DNA from: Spirogloea muscicola
Lineage: Eukaryota; Streptophyta; Zygnematophyceae; Spirogloeales; Spirogloeaceae
DNA: 64,000 nt
Direction of reading: 5' to 3'
NCBI GenBank assembly: GCA_009602725.1
Contig: WELB01000025.1
Coordinates: 570,989 to 634,988 of the forward strand
The notes under the pieces are model-generated. The model was not told the DNA's origin. It did not search any database and saw only the letters and a program-made list of their open reading frames with translations. Both the position numbers and the translations under genes were made by a program. Below, piece after piece: positions 10,964-22,100 of the stretch (the first letter of the stretch is position 1; the number at the start of each line of letters is the position of its first letter).

Positions 10964-13099
10964 TCAGTACCAAGCATCCAACCCAGCCTCAAGAGCACCC
11001 TGGTAGTCTGCGACTGGGTCGTCTCCAACGTGAACAGCTGTATTTGGAGCTGCTACTGCAAGCTCATCTGGTGCACAACCGCAAGCGACAAATTCTGATC
11101 TAAGTTCCTGAAATTGTACCATATGAGAGAGAGTCCAGCCCTGTGCATCTATCCAGAACTTGCTTGCATGCAATGGCAAAGTAGGCAGCTCAGTACCAGG
11201 CCTGCAATGTAGGCCAGTGATATGTGGTAAACGTGTGTCATTGCTGAAGTACGTACCCAGTGCAATCCTGAATATCTCTGTCGAGGGTTTGTCAAAACCG
11301 ACCTCCGCAGATACAATGACAGCATCAAGCCTGCAAGTTCGAAGCATTCTTAAGCTGGATATACGAAGCCAACAAATATGCAGATTCCAGCAACAGACTG
11401 CCCTGGTAGTGATTGCTATGCCCAGTCAAAGGAGGCCATGACTGCGCAGTTCAATGCAGGCAGCTCCTGCCACATCAGGCATCAGTGCACAATCCAAGTA
11501 AGTGGGAATGGGCTGCATCTTTACAGGTAATAAACCTGTAGCTCGCGCAGAAGCGGTCGGAGCCTTGAGTCAAAGTTGGAGACCACCGCAATCTTCACTG
11601 GCAGCACAATCCATGCGGAAGCTCAGTTGCAGTCAGATAGTCTTGTATTGTGGTACCGAAGGCTACGGAACTCTGTGAGGATGCATCACAAAGTGGGCTT
11701 TGATAGACATACTTTACAGCCTCAAGCTTTAACACAGCAAGTTTGCTGCACCCTGCTGGTGGCGTACCTCCAGCGTCCCTCAGCAGCGTCAGGCTGTCCC
11801 GCGCCCCTGCTGCCACTGTCCATGCTTTGGCTTGGGCATAGTACTGCGCACGTGAGCCAACCAAGGCAGCTCCTGGGGATGATTGAAGAGGGTTTAGGCT
11901 GCAATTACAGCTGCAAGCAGTCGAGATATGCAAGCAGCAAGGCAATGAGGGGAAGCCTTGGGAAGCTGCCCTAGTGCCGGCAGCAGAACTTTACTTATAC
12001 ATCCCTCTGTCAACAAGACATCAAGCTGGGACCAGTCCAGCCAGGGCCAGGATGAACAGGGACTCAAGATTTCGCACCTCGTACAGTTCCTCAAAGTACA
12101 CCTGATCGCTGCAGCCGGTCACGAGCTCGACCACGTGCCGCCAGAATTTTCTGCCGTCGCCCTGGCAAGGCGCCACAAGGCGACGCCCTCACTTGTCGCT
12201 CGGAGGCCTGACGTTGCTTCTGTGCTAATGCAGCTGGCATGTCTGTCTGCCTCCAGTTGGGCTCATTCGATGCCACGGCGGTACCCTTTGGTACGGACCT
12301 CATACCGCTGGGCCTCGCCCGGAGGCTGGGCGAACACGCGCTTCAGGCCCTCCTTGATTTCGGTCGGCGTGGCCGTCACCCCTGCACCCCACGGCCTGGA
12401 GCGCAGCTCAAGCATTTCCGTAAAGCATTGCGGAGCGGAATGCACATCAGTAATCAAGGCCTAAGTCCTCTGCTCTAGCACTAATCAATTCGGCAAGGGT
12501 TAAGCAAAAGCAAGCGGTGGCAGCGAGAAGCGAAAGAGGCACAGCAAGACAGGCTCACCGTACTTGGCGCCAATCTCGGCGTAGGTGGCGTGCACCGGGC
12601 GGGCTGCGTCGAGCAGCGTGCCCCCGACATCTAGCAGCAGCGCCTTGTACTGCGGCCGCCTCGCGACGTGGTCCCTGCCTGCAGACTTGACTGAGCCATG
12701 GCGATGCAGTAGCGGCAGGACTTAGTACAGCTGCGTCGCTGCTAACGACACAGGCCTCACTGAGGCCGTGCATTTGATGGCGGGAAAGCCATCGATAGGA
12801 GCACGCTGCGCACCCGCTGGAGACGGCGGCGCCGCGGGCGCCGCGCGGCAACAAGGGGCGGCGCCGCCGCCGCCGCCGCCGCGGAGCTGCTGCCGCTGAT
12901 GACCTCTGCCGCTGTTGCCGACAGAGCCGCGACGAGAGCGCGCGCGAGAGAGAGGTCAGCCGGGGCTCCGGCGCGGGATCGCCGCAGGCTTGCCACGGGC
13001 GGACCTGAGGCGGCGCAGGCAGCCCGCGGCGAGCCGGCGGCGGCGCGCGAGCTCGCCTGCGGCGGCGGCGGCAGCGGCGGCGGCGGCGGCGGCGGCCAT
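10964..13099 (-). CDS. HAD-superfamily hydrolase, HDHD3-like
   Basis: Haloacid-dehalogenase-fold hydrolase related to HDHD3 and its plant homologues; the substrate is unknown. Eight exons keep frame: 13099-12997, 12678-12559, 12381-12299, 12161-12078, 11843-11768, 11597-11525, 11330-11257 and 11094-10964, giving 247 residues. Motif I is LLLDVGGTLLD (nucleophile Asp51; the usual second Asp is Gly). Motif II is VVSNFDSR, the motif III Lys sits in VGFDKPS, and motif IV is VHVGDDPVADYQGA. The C-terminus GLDAWY is shorter than usual, so a small final exon may be missed. Exon 1 is a poly-Ala, Arg-rich leader that could be an organelle transit peptide. Its donor was chosen only because the phase fits, so the N-terminus is the least secure part. 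Confidence 0.85.
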
Positions 13100-13227
13100 C
13101 GCTGAAGAGAGGCTCTTACAACACCCACGCCCATTGGGCTTTCTGACAACGATAGTCTCCCGTCACTTTGACGGCAGGGCTTCGTCACTTTTGGTGTCTC
13201 TTATGAGAAGGATGCAATTTGAGCCTA

Positions 13228-13380
13228 CTCTATTGCGACGTCTTTCCGCCTGCTAGCTATTCAGATTTGCATCTACTGACTAGAGGTTACTGAGAGTCCG
13301 CTTGCTGCTGTCTCAGTCCTCAGCACTCCGGCTCCTTCAGACCTTGTCCAACCCTTTGGGCTGGCCTCTCCCAGCCACCA
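13228..13380 (+). mobile_element. LINE 3' end plus hairpin tail
   Basis: Short 3' terminus of a LINE: the last coding residues (SDLHLLTRG type) end near 13291. They are followed by a tail with GACCTTGTCCAACC and the perfect hairpin GGCTGG-CCTCTC-CCAGCC (13359-13376). It matches 63337-63500. The next LINE end begins right after it. Confidence 0.75.
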
Positions 13381-13394
13381 ATTATCTCGGATCC

Positions 13395-13800
13395 CACTGG
13401 CTCGACCTGTTGGCCAGGCTTGCACGGCGCGCTGTGTCCCGCAGGCGCGGTGAGCCGGCTGACTTCAACGCCGCTGGCTCGTGGGCTCAGGTGTATCGTA
13501 TGCGCTTGTCCGTCTCCCTCCAGCGGTCCATGGCCCACGCCTTGCATCTGCGTGCTGGCCGTGCTCTCGCTGCGGCCTCCGGCTTTCGTCAGGGGGATAG
13601 TTTACCGGCAGCTAGTCTGTCGGATGTGAGGCTCCTCACTCGTAACTACTAAGTGGTCCATCCTCCCCCGTTCTGCCATAGCCTCTTCAGGCCCTGCAGT
13701 CGCTGCTTAGCTCGTACTTTGGCCCCTTCGAACCTTGTCAATTCTTTTCGGGCTGGCTTCTCACAGCCCTTGCCCTCATTGGGAGAGCCACTTCTTCTGA
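13395..13800 (+). mobile_element. LINE 3' end plus tail, second copy in tandem
   Basis: The open frame 13395-13651 gives the family's C-terminal block: HWLDLLARLARRAVS, SWAQVYRMRLSVSLQR, ALHLRAGRALAAASG and SDVRLLTRNY followed by a stop. The tail follows, with hairpin GGGCTG-GCTTCTCA-CAGCCC (13750-13769) and GGGAGAGCC at 13781. About 210 bp from 13587 to 13800 is nearly identical to 46085-46305, which indicates recent copying. It is strongly 5'-truncated. Confidence 0.85.
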
Positions 13801-13889
13801 ATTAATCTGGCCGCGCTTGCTCTCTGTGGCCGGGTGTTGCAAGATATCAAAGATGAGAATCTAACTTTGCCTTCACCCTCTGCAGGCAT

Positions 13890-14010
13890 ATGCTGGGACA
13901 CAAGAGAAGGCGCGCGGTGCGCATGAAATTAACAGGGAGGCCAATTCTAGCCTTACAAATGTCCTGTTTACGGGGTAATGAGCTGGCTAAGGGGGACCCT
14001 AATATCGAAT
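13890..14010 (+). repeat. Repeat module shared with 60.96 kb
   Basis: The segment with GCGCGCGGTGCGCATGAAA, GGAGGCCAATTCTAGCC and GTAATGAGCTGGCTAAG recurs almost base for base at about 60962-61050, immediately ahead of the best LINE copy. A shorter echo occurs at 15780-15797 and 16028-16055. Its origin is unknown. It could be part of the LINE's 5'-side sequence or a separate repeat that LINEs have joined. Confidence 0.6.
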
Positions 14011-15150
14011 GCTGAGACAAATGGGTGGTGGTGCAACCATGCCGCAGGCTATCAATGTCACCCCTGATGAGTGAGAAGCCGTTGACAGGATATGATGCTG
14101 CTCTGAAGAGCTGATAGCTCTTGCATGCTCACGAGACATGGTTGCAGCTAATGTGATGGTCATGAATTGAGCTTATGGTGTCATTCCCTCAGGCATTCTC
14201 CTGCTGGTGCCAGGCGACAATGGCGTGCAGGGCGTGGCAGCGATGCCGGAGAAAGACGTGCTCTCTGTATGGGCTTTGTACTCGACATGATGGTGGTCCG
14301 TCTGAGCATCACCGATGGCCTGCTGATGGCGAAGTAGATCGTGCCCCAGACGTACTTCAAAAATTGCAAGGAGGCCATTACGAGCACCACACTGGCACGG
14401 GACCTGCAGAAGGAGGAGGAGGTATCGGACAGTAACGATGAGGAGCACATGGCCATCTGATGGACGGCGCTAGGAGGAACCTCTACTTTCACGGCACTTC
14501 GGCAGGCTTTTCTTGCGAGACATTCATTTCTTCAATACGTGGTCAGAAGTCACAGCATCTCATGCAATACAATCCTACATACTGCTCATAGAAGAACCTG
14601 GAAGTGCATGTGCCTGAAGGGCATCTGTGGAGTGTTTCACCCTCAACCATGATGTTCATCTACCGTCCTGTTCAGCTACACTGCCTTACAAGCACATCCT
14701 TCCAACCGTTTGCACCCACTTAGTGGACCCATGTGCAGGACTCCAGTGTGAGCATGGCTGTGTTTGCGTGCATGGTGTGCTTGCATGTATGATGCTTACT
14801 GGCTGACCGCACATATAAGCATCTATTGTGCTGATTCTTGACTCGTCCAACCGCGGCAGCAGTGTCAAATTTGGGTAGTTCCACATAGCATTCATTCAGT
14901 ATGGCAGTGTGACCTAGCTTTGCATCAGTATACAATCACATCCCTTTGACGTTGGCCAAATGCTAGCATCAGGCATACACCAGAATTCTGCAGGGCTTGC
15001 TCTCTCTATATACCTATAGAGTCTAGACGACTCCTCGACGAGTCTCCAATAGCCCAGCAGGAGAGGCTGCGCAGCCGGTTGCCGTAAGGTGGCTCATCAA
15101 CGAGGTCAAGATGAATGCCGGACCCGGGCACGCGCACTGCAGGGTGTGCC
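14011..15150. other. No confident gene; overlapping short frames
   Basis: Three overlapping frames at 14173-14492 on both strands are open. One plus frame ends in an acidic stretch (KEEEVSDSNDEEHMAI), but it is interrupted by an in-frame stop and I recognise no family. The rest, to 15150, shows nothing beyond ordinary AT-richer sequence. Confidence 0.3.
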
Positions 15151-15157
15151 TCAAGAC

Positions 15158-15224
15158 AGCGGGCAGACTGCACTGGATTCGGATGCGACCAGTGCTGCGT
15201 TGAATCCAGTGCAGTCTGCCCGCT
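15158..15224. repeat. Perfect 23-bp inverted repeat
   Basis: The arms 15158-15180 and 15202-15224 are exact reverse complements (left arm starts AGCGGGCAGACTGCACTGG) around a 21-nt loop. RNA from either strand would fold into a long perfect hairpin. Nothing around it looks like a gene with a known hairpin role. Confidence 0.9.
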
Positions 15225-16119
15225 CACTCTGCAATGCCGACGGACGTGCGTTCCGGATGGTACAACAAGCATGCGGAGCTGTCGAGTGACGGCTGTAGCT
15301 CAGACTCAGTGAGGAAGTCCACGGAGGTAGCTGTCCGGTAGCTGTCGTCGCCGCCGGCCTTCAATGCCAGCACCCACAGCTGCCCGAGGTTGTTGACGCT
15401 CTCAAGCACGCCCCGCGACGACCGGTGCAGGCCCGCGCCCGCTCCTGCGAGTCCCGCCTCGCTCTGGCACCATCGGCGAGGCTTCATGTATTGACTTCTT
15501 GACGGGTCTCTCCGGCTCCGGCTATGTGACTGGACCGATGAGGCCCCGGCCCTCGACGTAGTCGCAAGCTCCTCCCCGCTCTCTTGCTGCCGCTTGCCCT
15601 CTCCTCAACTTCCTGTGCCTCTCTTCTCTCCTCAATTCCTTCCTCTCTCACGACGCCTTCGTCTCCTCTCTTCCAGCGCCTCTAGCGCAAAGCGGCTGCT
15701 GATATAAAAAGAGCGGCAGGGCCGCTCTCACGTCGACAGACTGCGTGCAATTCGGGTCTTGCGAGAGAGGTTGTCCCACTAGAGCGCGCGCGGTGCGGTT
15801 GAGATGGAAGAGTGGCGATTGTATCGGAGGCCCGCCAAGAGTGCGCTCCCCTCTTTCCTGGGGGGCCCCGCCCTGCCCGGCCCACGCGCCCCTCCACCTC
15901 CCTTCCATGCATGCATGCCGGGCGCGTGGCGGCCGCGGGCTGCCCGGTGGGCCCAGAGCGCCCTCGAGAACGCCCGGGCGGGGGCCCGGATGCCTACACC
16001 GGGCCGAAAATGCCCTCGACGGCGCCGGTGGCGCGAGCGGTGCGCATGAGATGAAAGGGTGACCGTTTCGAGCCCAATGCATTGCACAGCTAGAGGCCAG
16101 TGCAAAACGAGGGATCTGG
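15225..16119. other. No gene seen; pyrimidine-rich and GC-rich tracts
   Basis: 15580-15670 is a CT-rich tract. A TATAAAAAG sequence at about 15703 is followed by a perfect 8-bp hairpin (AGAGCGGC-AGG-GCCGCTCT, 15710-15728). Long open frames on the minus strand (15.65-16.4 kb) reflect GC content and lack family features. A piece of the repeat module seen at 13.9 kb lies at 15780 and 16028. Confidence 0.4.
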
Positions 16120-16445
16120 CGAGAAAGAAAGTGGCTCTCCCAATGGGGCAATCGACGTACATGGGGCCTACGGCAGTCGCTGGCCGGGCCTTCTGCAGCG
16201 GCTTGCTTGGTAGGCAATTGATCGGCGGTCGGGTCAGCCAGGGGAGCTGCCGGGCTTCGATGCTGCCGGCTCGCTCGCGCAGGTCTTTTCGCATGCGGCT
16301 CTCCGTCTCTCTCCAGCGTCCCTGGCTCACGCTTTTCACACGCGAGCCCGCCGCGCAATGTCTGCTGCCTGTGGGTCTCGACGGAGTGCTTCTTTCCCAG
16401 CTGCAAGTTACTCGGACTTGCTGCTGCTCACTCGCGGGTAGTGAG
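16120..16445 (+). mobile_element. LINE 3' end, frameshifted
   Basis: Matches the C-terminal block of the 61-kb copy across changing frames: GAYGSRWPGLLQRLA, AIDRRSGQPGELPGFDAAGS, LAQVF, then SYSDLLLLTRG and a stop at about 16441. At 16130 a minus-oriented GGCTCTCCC motif precedes it. It is dead and truncated. Confidence 0.75.
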
Positions 16446-16639
16446 CTTCCTTCTGCGGTCGTGTAGTGCTGAGTGGCCAAGTACAAAAGCAAGCACATCG
16501 ACAGATGTACATCCACCTGCTGCTAAGCTGACCCGCTCAGTAACCACGAGTCAGCACGTATAGGTCGCTGACTGATGCCCGAATACTGGACGGCAATGGA
16601 CAAGCCCTTGTGCCACCAGATAAAGCTCGACCAGCTTCC

Positions 16640-16975
16640 CGGTGCAAAAGCATGAGCCTGAGCTCGCTGCAAACAGGCTGATACATGACTTTGCAAAACG
16701 ACAACTAGGCTGCCGGCATGCCCATCTCGACAGGAAGCACAATCTACTGCGGGATGCCCTGGCGTACGTGATGCGTGACGCCGGCTACCGCACTAATTTG
16801 GGGGTGAACAACATCATGCCCATCACCATGGACGCTCAGGGACGCCATCACCGTCGCACCCTAGACATTGTGGTTGTACAATCCGGCGGAGGTCCACGCC
16901 TTGGTCGATATGATTGTGACGGAGTACTAGAGCTCAGCATAAACTCACACGCAGTCGGAAGTGCAGAGTAGAGAA
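16640..16975 (+). mobile_element. Divergent LINE endonuclease-domain fragment
   Basis: The frame from 16642 aligns with the PD-(D/E)XK-like region of the 61-kb LINE but is clearly diverged. It reads HNLLRDALAYVMRDAGY where the other has HDLLRDGMQGVFSEAGF, then NNIMPITMDAQGRHHRRTLD and SGGGPR. This points to a second LINE lineage, perhaps the one also seen at 62575-62990. It ends at a stop near 16969. From 16976 to 17289 I see no gene. Confidence 0.7.
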
Positions 16976-17289
16976 AGCTGCAGCACTACCCTGACTACCC
17001 ACCTCCTACCAGCCGCGCCTTGACACTTTTGGCTGCATGAATCGTCCTTTTCATACCCTACTTGAGAGACTCGTAAGTCTAGATTATGAACGACGTGGTG
17101 GGACATCGCAGCATATATGTAGCGAGGTCTCCGCCCTCCGCGAGGAAGCCGCACTCACACTGACGGACTCCTATCAGGCAAGTGGGGGGCAGGCTAAGCA
17201 TAGTTGGACGAGCTTTCAATAGGCCTCGGGGCTAATCTTCACGGCGTTGTGGATGGCGTGAGTGGTGAGCCAGTCATTAGCACCAGATC

Positions 17290-17610
17290 TTGCAAAGGGG
17301 GCGGGGGCTGTGAATGGCCAGCATAGAAAGAATGAACAAGGTCCACAGGGCCGAAAGGCTCCAAGACCACACAGCTATGCAAGAGTACAGCGATGGGAGC
17401 TTGCTAACTCCGAGTCAGCAGCCGCAAGTGGGAGTAAGGTGCAGCTGGAAAAGAGGCAAGACCACGAAACCCTGAAGCAGCAGCCATAGCACAGCCTGCC
17501 CGCAAGTGCACTGCGTGAGCCTGGGACGGTTGAAAAATATCGACAGCCGCATACGGAACACCTGGAAAAGCGACCCGGCGACGTTGAAGCGGGGCAGCTC
17601 ACCTTGCTGT
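17290..17610 (-). mobile_element. LINE 3' end plus tail (minus)
   Basis: Minus-strand counterpart of the LINE end at 63530-64000. The coding remnant (FQVFRMRLS type) lies at about 17600-17395. It is followed by a tail with the hairpin read on the plus strand as GGCTGTGAATGGCCAGC (17306-17322). Similarity to the 63.8-kb copy runs through both coding and tail parts. Confidence 0.7.
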
Positions 17611-18399
17611 CCCTGCCGTTAGCTCTATTGCTGAAGCTGCTGGAGGCATTGAGGAGCGTCCTCCCAATGGTCAACTCTTGCCCAACGTGTCCAGTCTTAT
17701 CTGATTTGCTCCTGACACATACTAGTCACTTATAGAGCACACCTTCCTTCAAGACAGGCTGTTGCCTCGAGAAATACTGGTAATAATCTCGCCGGTCCTC
17801 ATACACAGAGGACAGCGCTTGAGCATGGACTGTGCTGGCTTCAGAGAGTCCCTGGTCCCCCCCCTCCTACTCTGGCCATGCAATTCCAGCTGCTCCTTGT
17901 TGATACTGCCTGATTTCCTGGAACTGCTGCTGCAATGGATACTCCCAAGGGCTGGCTGTCTCAGGAAGACCCCGCGTTCAGCAACCTCTACGTGCTTGAC
18001 CATGGCTAAGCAGGCCAGTATAGCAGCAGGCTGCCCGCACTTCATAATGAAAGCCTTTGCATCTGGCCGCTCTGGCCCCTGTCACATAATCACACGCTGT
18101 TTTCTACTAGGAGCGACCACCCGCCTACTCTTGGGCAGAAGGCTCTTTGCTCAGGAGACGGTGGCTTGAATGCCAGAGTGGGCAAGGTCTGAAGGCTAGC
18201 TCTGACACGAAAGCACAGACTACTCTTAGGGAATCCCGCTACCCGTGCACGCCCGCTCGGAGATACGAGAGCTTCCCACCGTGAGCCGGGCAGCCTTGGT
18301 GAAGCTCGTAGACCTCACAGACACAGCCGTCGCCCCCTTTGGACGAGCTCACTCTCTCAGATTGCCTCGAGAGTAGTACTGCTGCAAAACGTTGGGCCT
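17611..18399. other. No confident gene; two overlapping ORFs
   Basis: 17749-18045 (-) and 17762-18169 (+) are open on both strands. The minus frame contains RCPLCMRTGEI, a single CxxC, and nothing else I can place. There is no supporting splice pattern or family match, so I do not call a gene. Confidence 0.25.
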
Positions 18400-18490
18400 T
18401 ATTGACTGCTTTCGGGCTGGCTTTTCACAGCCCTCGGCCCCCTTTTGGGAGAGCTTTCTATACTTTTGTGAGAGCCACTTCGTTCTACAG
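18400..18490 (+). repeat. LINE 3' tail hairpin
   Basis: TTCGGGCTGGCTTTTCACAGCCC forms the stem at 18414-18433. It is followed by TTTTGGGAGAGC and, nearby, a second GAGAGCCACTT. No coding remnant of the element precedes it. From here to 19140 the sequence is GC-rich 5' flank of the ABC transporter with one ambiguous base (18979). Confidence 0.7.
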
Positions 18491-19140
18491 CCCTCGCCAC
18501 CTTCGGAAGAGGTCATTTCTTGATGCAAGAAGCAGGGATTGTCGAACGCGACGGAAAGATCCAACGACCAGGGCGGGGGGCAAGCGCGGCCAGATTAACT
18601 GGATTACCTGGGGGGAGTGACGGCAGCAGCGAAGGCGCGACGCAGCCGGCGGGGGGGCCCGCGGCCAGGAGCGCTGACGGCAGCAAGCTCGACCCCATTG
18701 GGCGCCCGTGAAGGGCGGAAGCCGCCCGGAAGCTTCAAGCGGCGGGGGGGGCGCTTGTGGGCCCGCTCCCCGCGGCCAATAAGCGCGCAGCGTCCACTGA
18801 GAAAGGGAAGCTCCCACTTAAAAGGCTCTCTCTTCTCCTACTGGGGCTTCAGCTCGCCATCGAGTAACCGGCGTCACCGCCGAACGTCAAAACGACGCCC
18901 CAGCCCCATCTATTCCCGACGTCGCCAGCCCGCTCCTCCGCCGGCCTTCGGCCTGCAGCTCTCTCCCCCCCCCCCCCGNCCGCCGCCGTCGCCGTCACCG
19001 CCAGCCGCTGCTGCCAGCCGCCTCTTGGGCCGGCGGCTCTCCCAGCCGGAGCTGGCCGTGGGCCCTGTCCGGCTGCTCCCCCCGCGCGGCTCGATCGCAC
19101 TACGAGGACCAACGCACGGGGGACGCCTCTGCGCGTCGAT

Positions 19141-22100
19141 ATGTCGGCTTACGAGAACGGCCACTCGGCGATCGACGTTGGCCTCGAGGACCGCCATGGC
19201 GTCCCCCTCGCGGATGCGTCTGCCACGAGCTATGACATGAGCGTACAGGGGCTGACGTACAAGGTAAGTGTGTCGGCCGCTCTGGAGAATGCTAGCTTCT
19301 ACTCTTCCTTATGAGCTGCCTCTATCCTGGTCCAATATCAGCTTTGGCTAGCATGCGTGACGCACCTTATGTTGAGGTTCGTTCAACATAACCTGCTGCG
19401 AAGGCCACAACCGCTGGCGCTGGCCGCAGTAATGGAGAGGCTCGGTAGACGGCAACAGATTACTCCAGAGTGTCTAAAATAGAATTGAGCTGCCACCCAC
19501 ATTACATTACCGTTGATGAACTCTTGCTACGAACATCTTCTCCAGGTTCACATTGTGCTTCCTCTGATTTCAGCCACTTCATCTGCTACTTCACAGATAG
19601 TATCGAAGGTCCAAGGAGCACCTGTGGAGCGCAAATTGCTCGATGACATAACGGTCAATGCCCGAGCCGGAGAGATCCTTGCGGTCGTGGGGCCATCTGG
19701 AGCTGGAAAGTCAACTTTCATTGACGCATTGGCTGGACGCATCAACCCCACCAGCTTAGATGTAAGCTGACACTTAGAGCAGTACTGCCTACATCTGGTG
19801 GACAACAAATGAGCAGAACAGATGCACATGCTGATGGGACACCAATCCATAACGCCTGCCAGATGCATAAGTAAAGTCCTCTGACCAGTCCCCTGCATGC
19901 CACACTTCCTTGACGCTCGTCGCATGGTCAACAGGCGGGGCATGGCCAACAGTCATTGGTATCCTGCGGCTACAAAGTTTGCAGTGGTGACGTGCACCCC
20001 ACTTCAATGGGTTTTCTTTTTGACTTTGCAAGCACTGCTCCTGCCGTGCAGGGTGTCATTCTCGTCAACAACAAAGCACTGACAACAAGTTTTAGGCGTA
20101 TCTCTGGTTACGTCATGCAAGAGGATGCTTTATACCCTCAGCTAACAGTGAGGGAGACGTTGCTCATAAGCGCACGCCTGAGGATCTCAGACGAAGTATC
20201 TCACAAGGCGAAAGTCAGACGTGTGGATACAATGATACAAGACCTTGGCTTACAAGACTGTGCACATACTCTGATCGGCAACGAGGAGGTGCCTGCATGA
20301 TGATACCATGACCACTATATGGAGCCCTACTCTGTGCATATAATTTTCAATTGAACTTGCTTTGTCATTAATCAGATTCTATAACGAGATTTGAAATTAG
20401 TAATGCTGCTGCTCGATGTCGCCAACAAATTGATGCGCTTGTCGAAGACCTCTAACAGATGCACCAGTTGTATCTGCTGGATACAGAGCCGAGGTATTTC
20501 GGGTGGAGAGCGGAGGCGTGTGTCAATAGGTGTGGATATGGTACATGATCCTGCAGTTTTTTTCTTGGATGAGCCAACTTCTGGCCTTGACAGCACATCT
20601 GCACTCAATATCATGGAAATACTCAACAAAGTAGCTGTGCAGGTATGTATTAGTCAAATTGCGTTATTTCTCAAACATTTCATGACAGCTATGCACGCCT
20701 CTAGATCTGCTGAAGACCATACTATGCAGGAACTCCTGACAGAAGCTATTTACTGGATCCATAGCTTGCACACTGATTGTAGACAGAGTAAAGCATTGGC
20801 AGAGTGAGCTGAGTCTGCGTGTCCAACCATATTGTTGCTGCCAATTTGCCAGCTTCACGGATGCAGCAAGGCATTCACACAGCCGTCTAAGATATGAGTA
20901 CCCAATTAACAAGCCCTAGCACCAGCTTGGTCACTGTACCCTTTCAGACTGGACTCATACAGCTGATGAGAATTTGTTACTTGATGACTTTTTCAGAGGA
21001 AGAGGACCATCATATTGAGCATTCACCAACCTAGCTTCAGAGTGCTGGAACTCATACATAACTTCCTGGTACTCGCTAAGGGGAAGAGTGTTTACCAGGG
21101 ACCCCTTGACCGGATGGTCAACTTCTTCCAAGACTACGGCTGTACCATTCCCGAGCGAGTAAGTGGTCTCGGCTATCCGTGTGAATGCACGTGTGTCTTG
21201 CCAACCACTTAGTGCTGCTGATGGAGAATGAGGGTGCTGCTGCTTGTTCTTCGCTTATAGTGAGATCTCCTCTTATGAGCATGGCACAGGCAAACATATT
21301 GGAGTTTGCTCTCGACTTCATCGAGAAGGAGCAGAATGGACCAGATGGACTGGACAAGCTTGTTGCTTACCAGGTGAAACAGAGGTGTAAATGAATCAGA
21401 TTCTAAGATTGTTGATTAGGCCCAGCAGTACAAGTGCAATGGAGATCGACTTTTTCTGATGCCCTCGGGGGGCTTGCAGGCGAAAAGGAATGAGGAGCAC
21501 AGAGATTTGTCTTCGCTGAGCAACATAGGCGTCCTCGGACTGCAACCACACTTTGCGACCAACTTCTTATCAGAGTTGATGGTCCTCATGGAAAGGACTG
21601 CACGAGTCACCTGGCGCACACCAGAGCTTTTCCTTGCCCGCTTGATCGTCATGGTAAGATGCACTTGCTTCAAAGGTCAGCAGTTCTAGTATATGCTATT
21701 TTCTCCTCCAAGAATCACATAGAGCTGACCTGATATATCAGTGTCCAGAATGGAAGCTTCACTATACAGATAACAGCTCAGAGCCAGGCTTTTGGAATCT
21801 GTTAGCTCTTAGCCCAGCATTATGTGGACGACCATTTGTGATTGCCGATAACATGGACATATTGCATGTTAGCCCTCTTTCGGATTGTCACTTTTCTGTT
21901 TTTCTGCGCATGAATAATCACCTTCTCTTGACACTTGGCGTGGCCCCTCGACTCCACAGAAGACTTTTGACGCCATTTGACATTAAAGGGGTTTGCTTGG
22001 CATTGTTGCAGTCAGTAACTGGCCTCTTCATGGGGTCCTTATTTTTCGACGTCAAATTCAGTCCCAAAGGAGTGCAGCAGAGAGAGTCCTACTTTGCTTT

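Noticed and set aside
12899-13256. Plus-strand frames in the GCC-repeat region
   Set aside because: Shadows of the Ala/Arg leader of the HAD gene and of the LINE end that follows.
14173-14492. Possible membrane-enzyme-like gene
   Set aside because: Apparent resemblance needed a change of frame and passed an in-frame stop. All three overlapping frames lack a convincing family match.
15648-16406. 252-codon minus ORF
   Set aside because: Partly antisense to a LINE end and otherwise GC-biased; no splice or family support.
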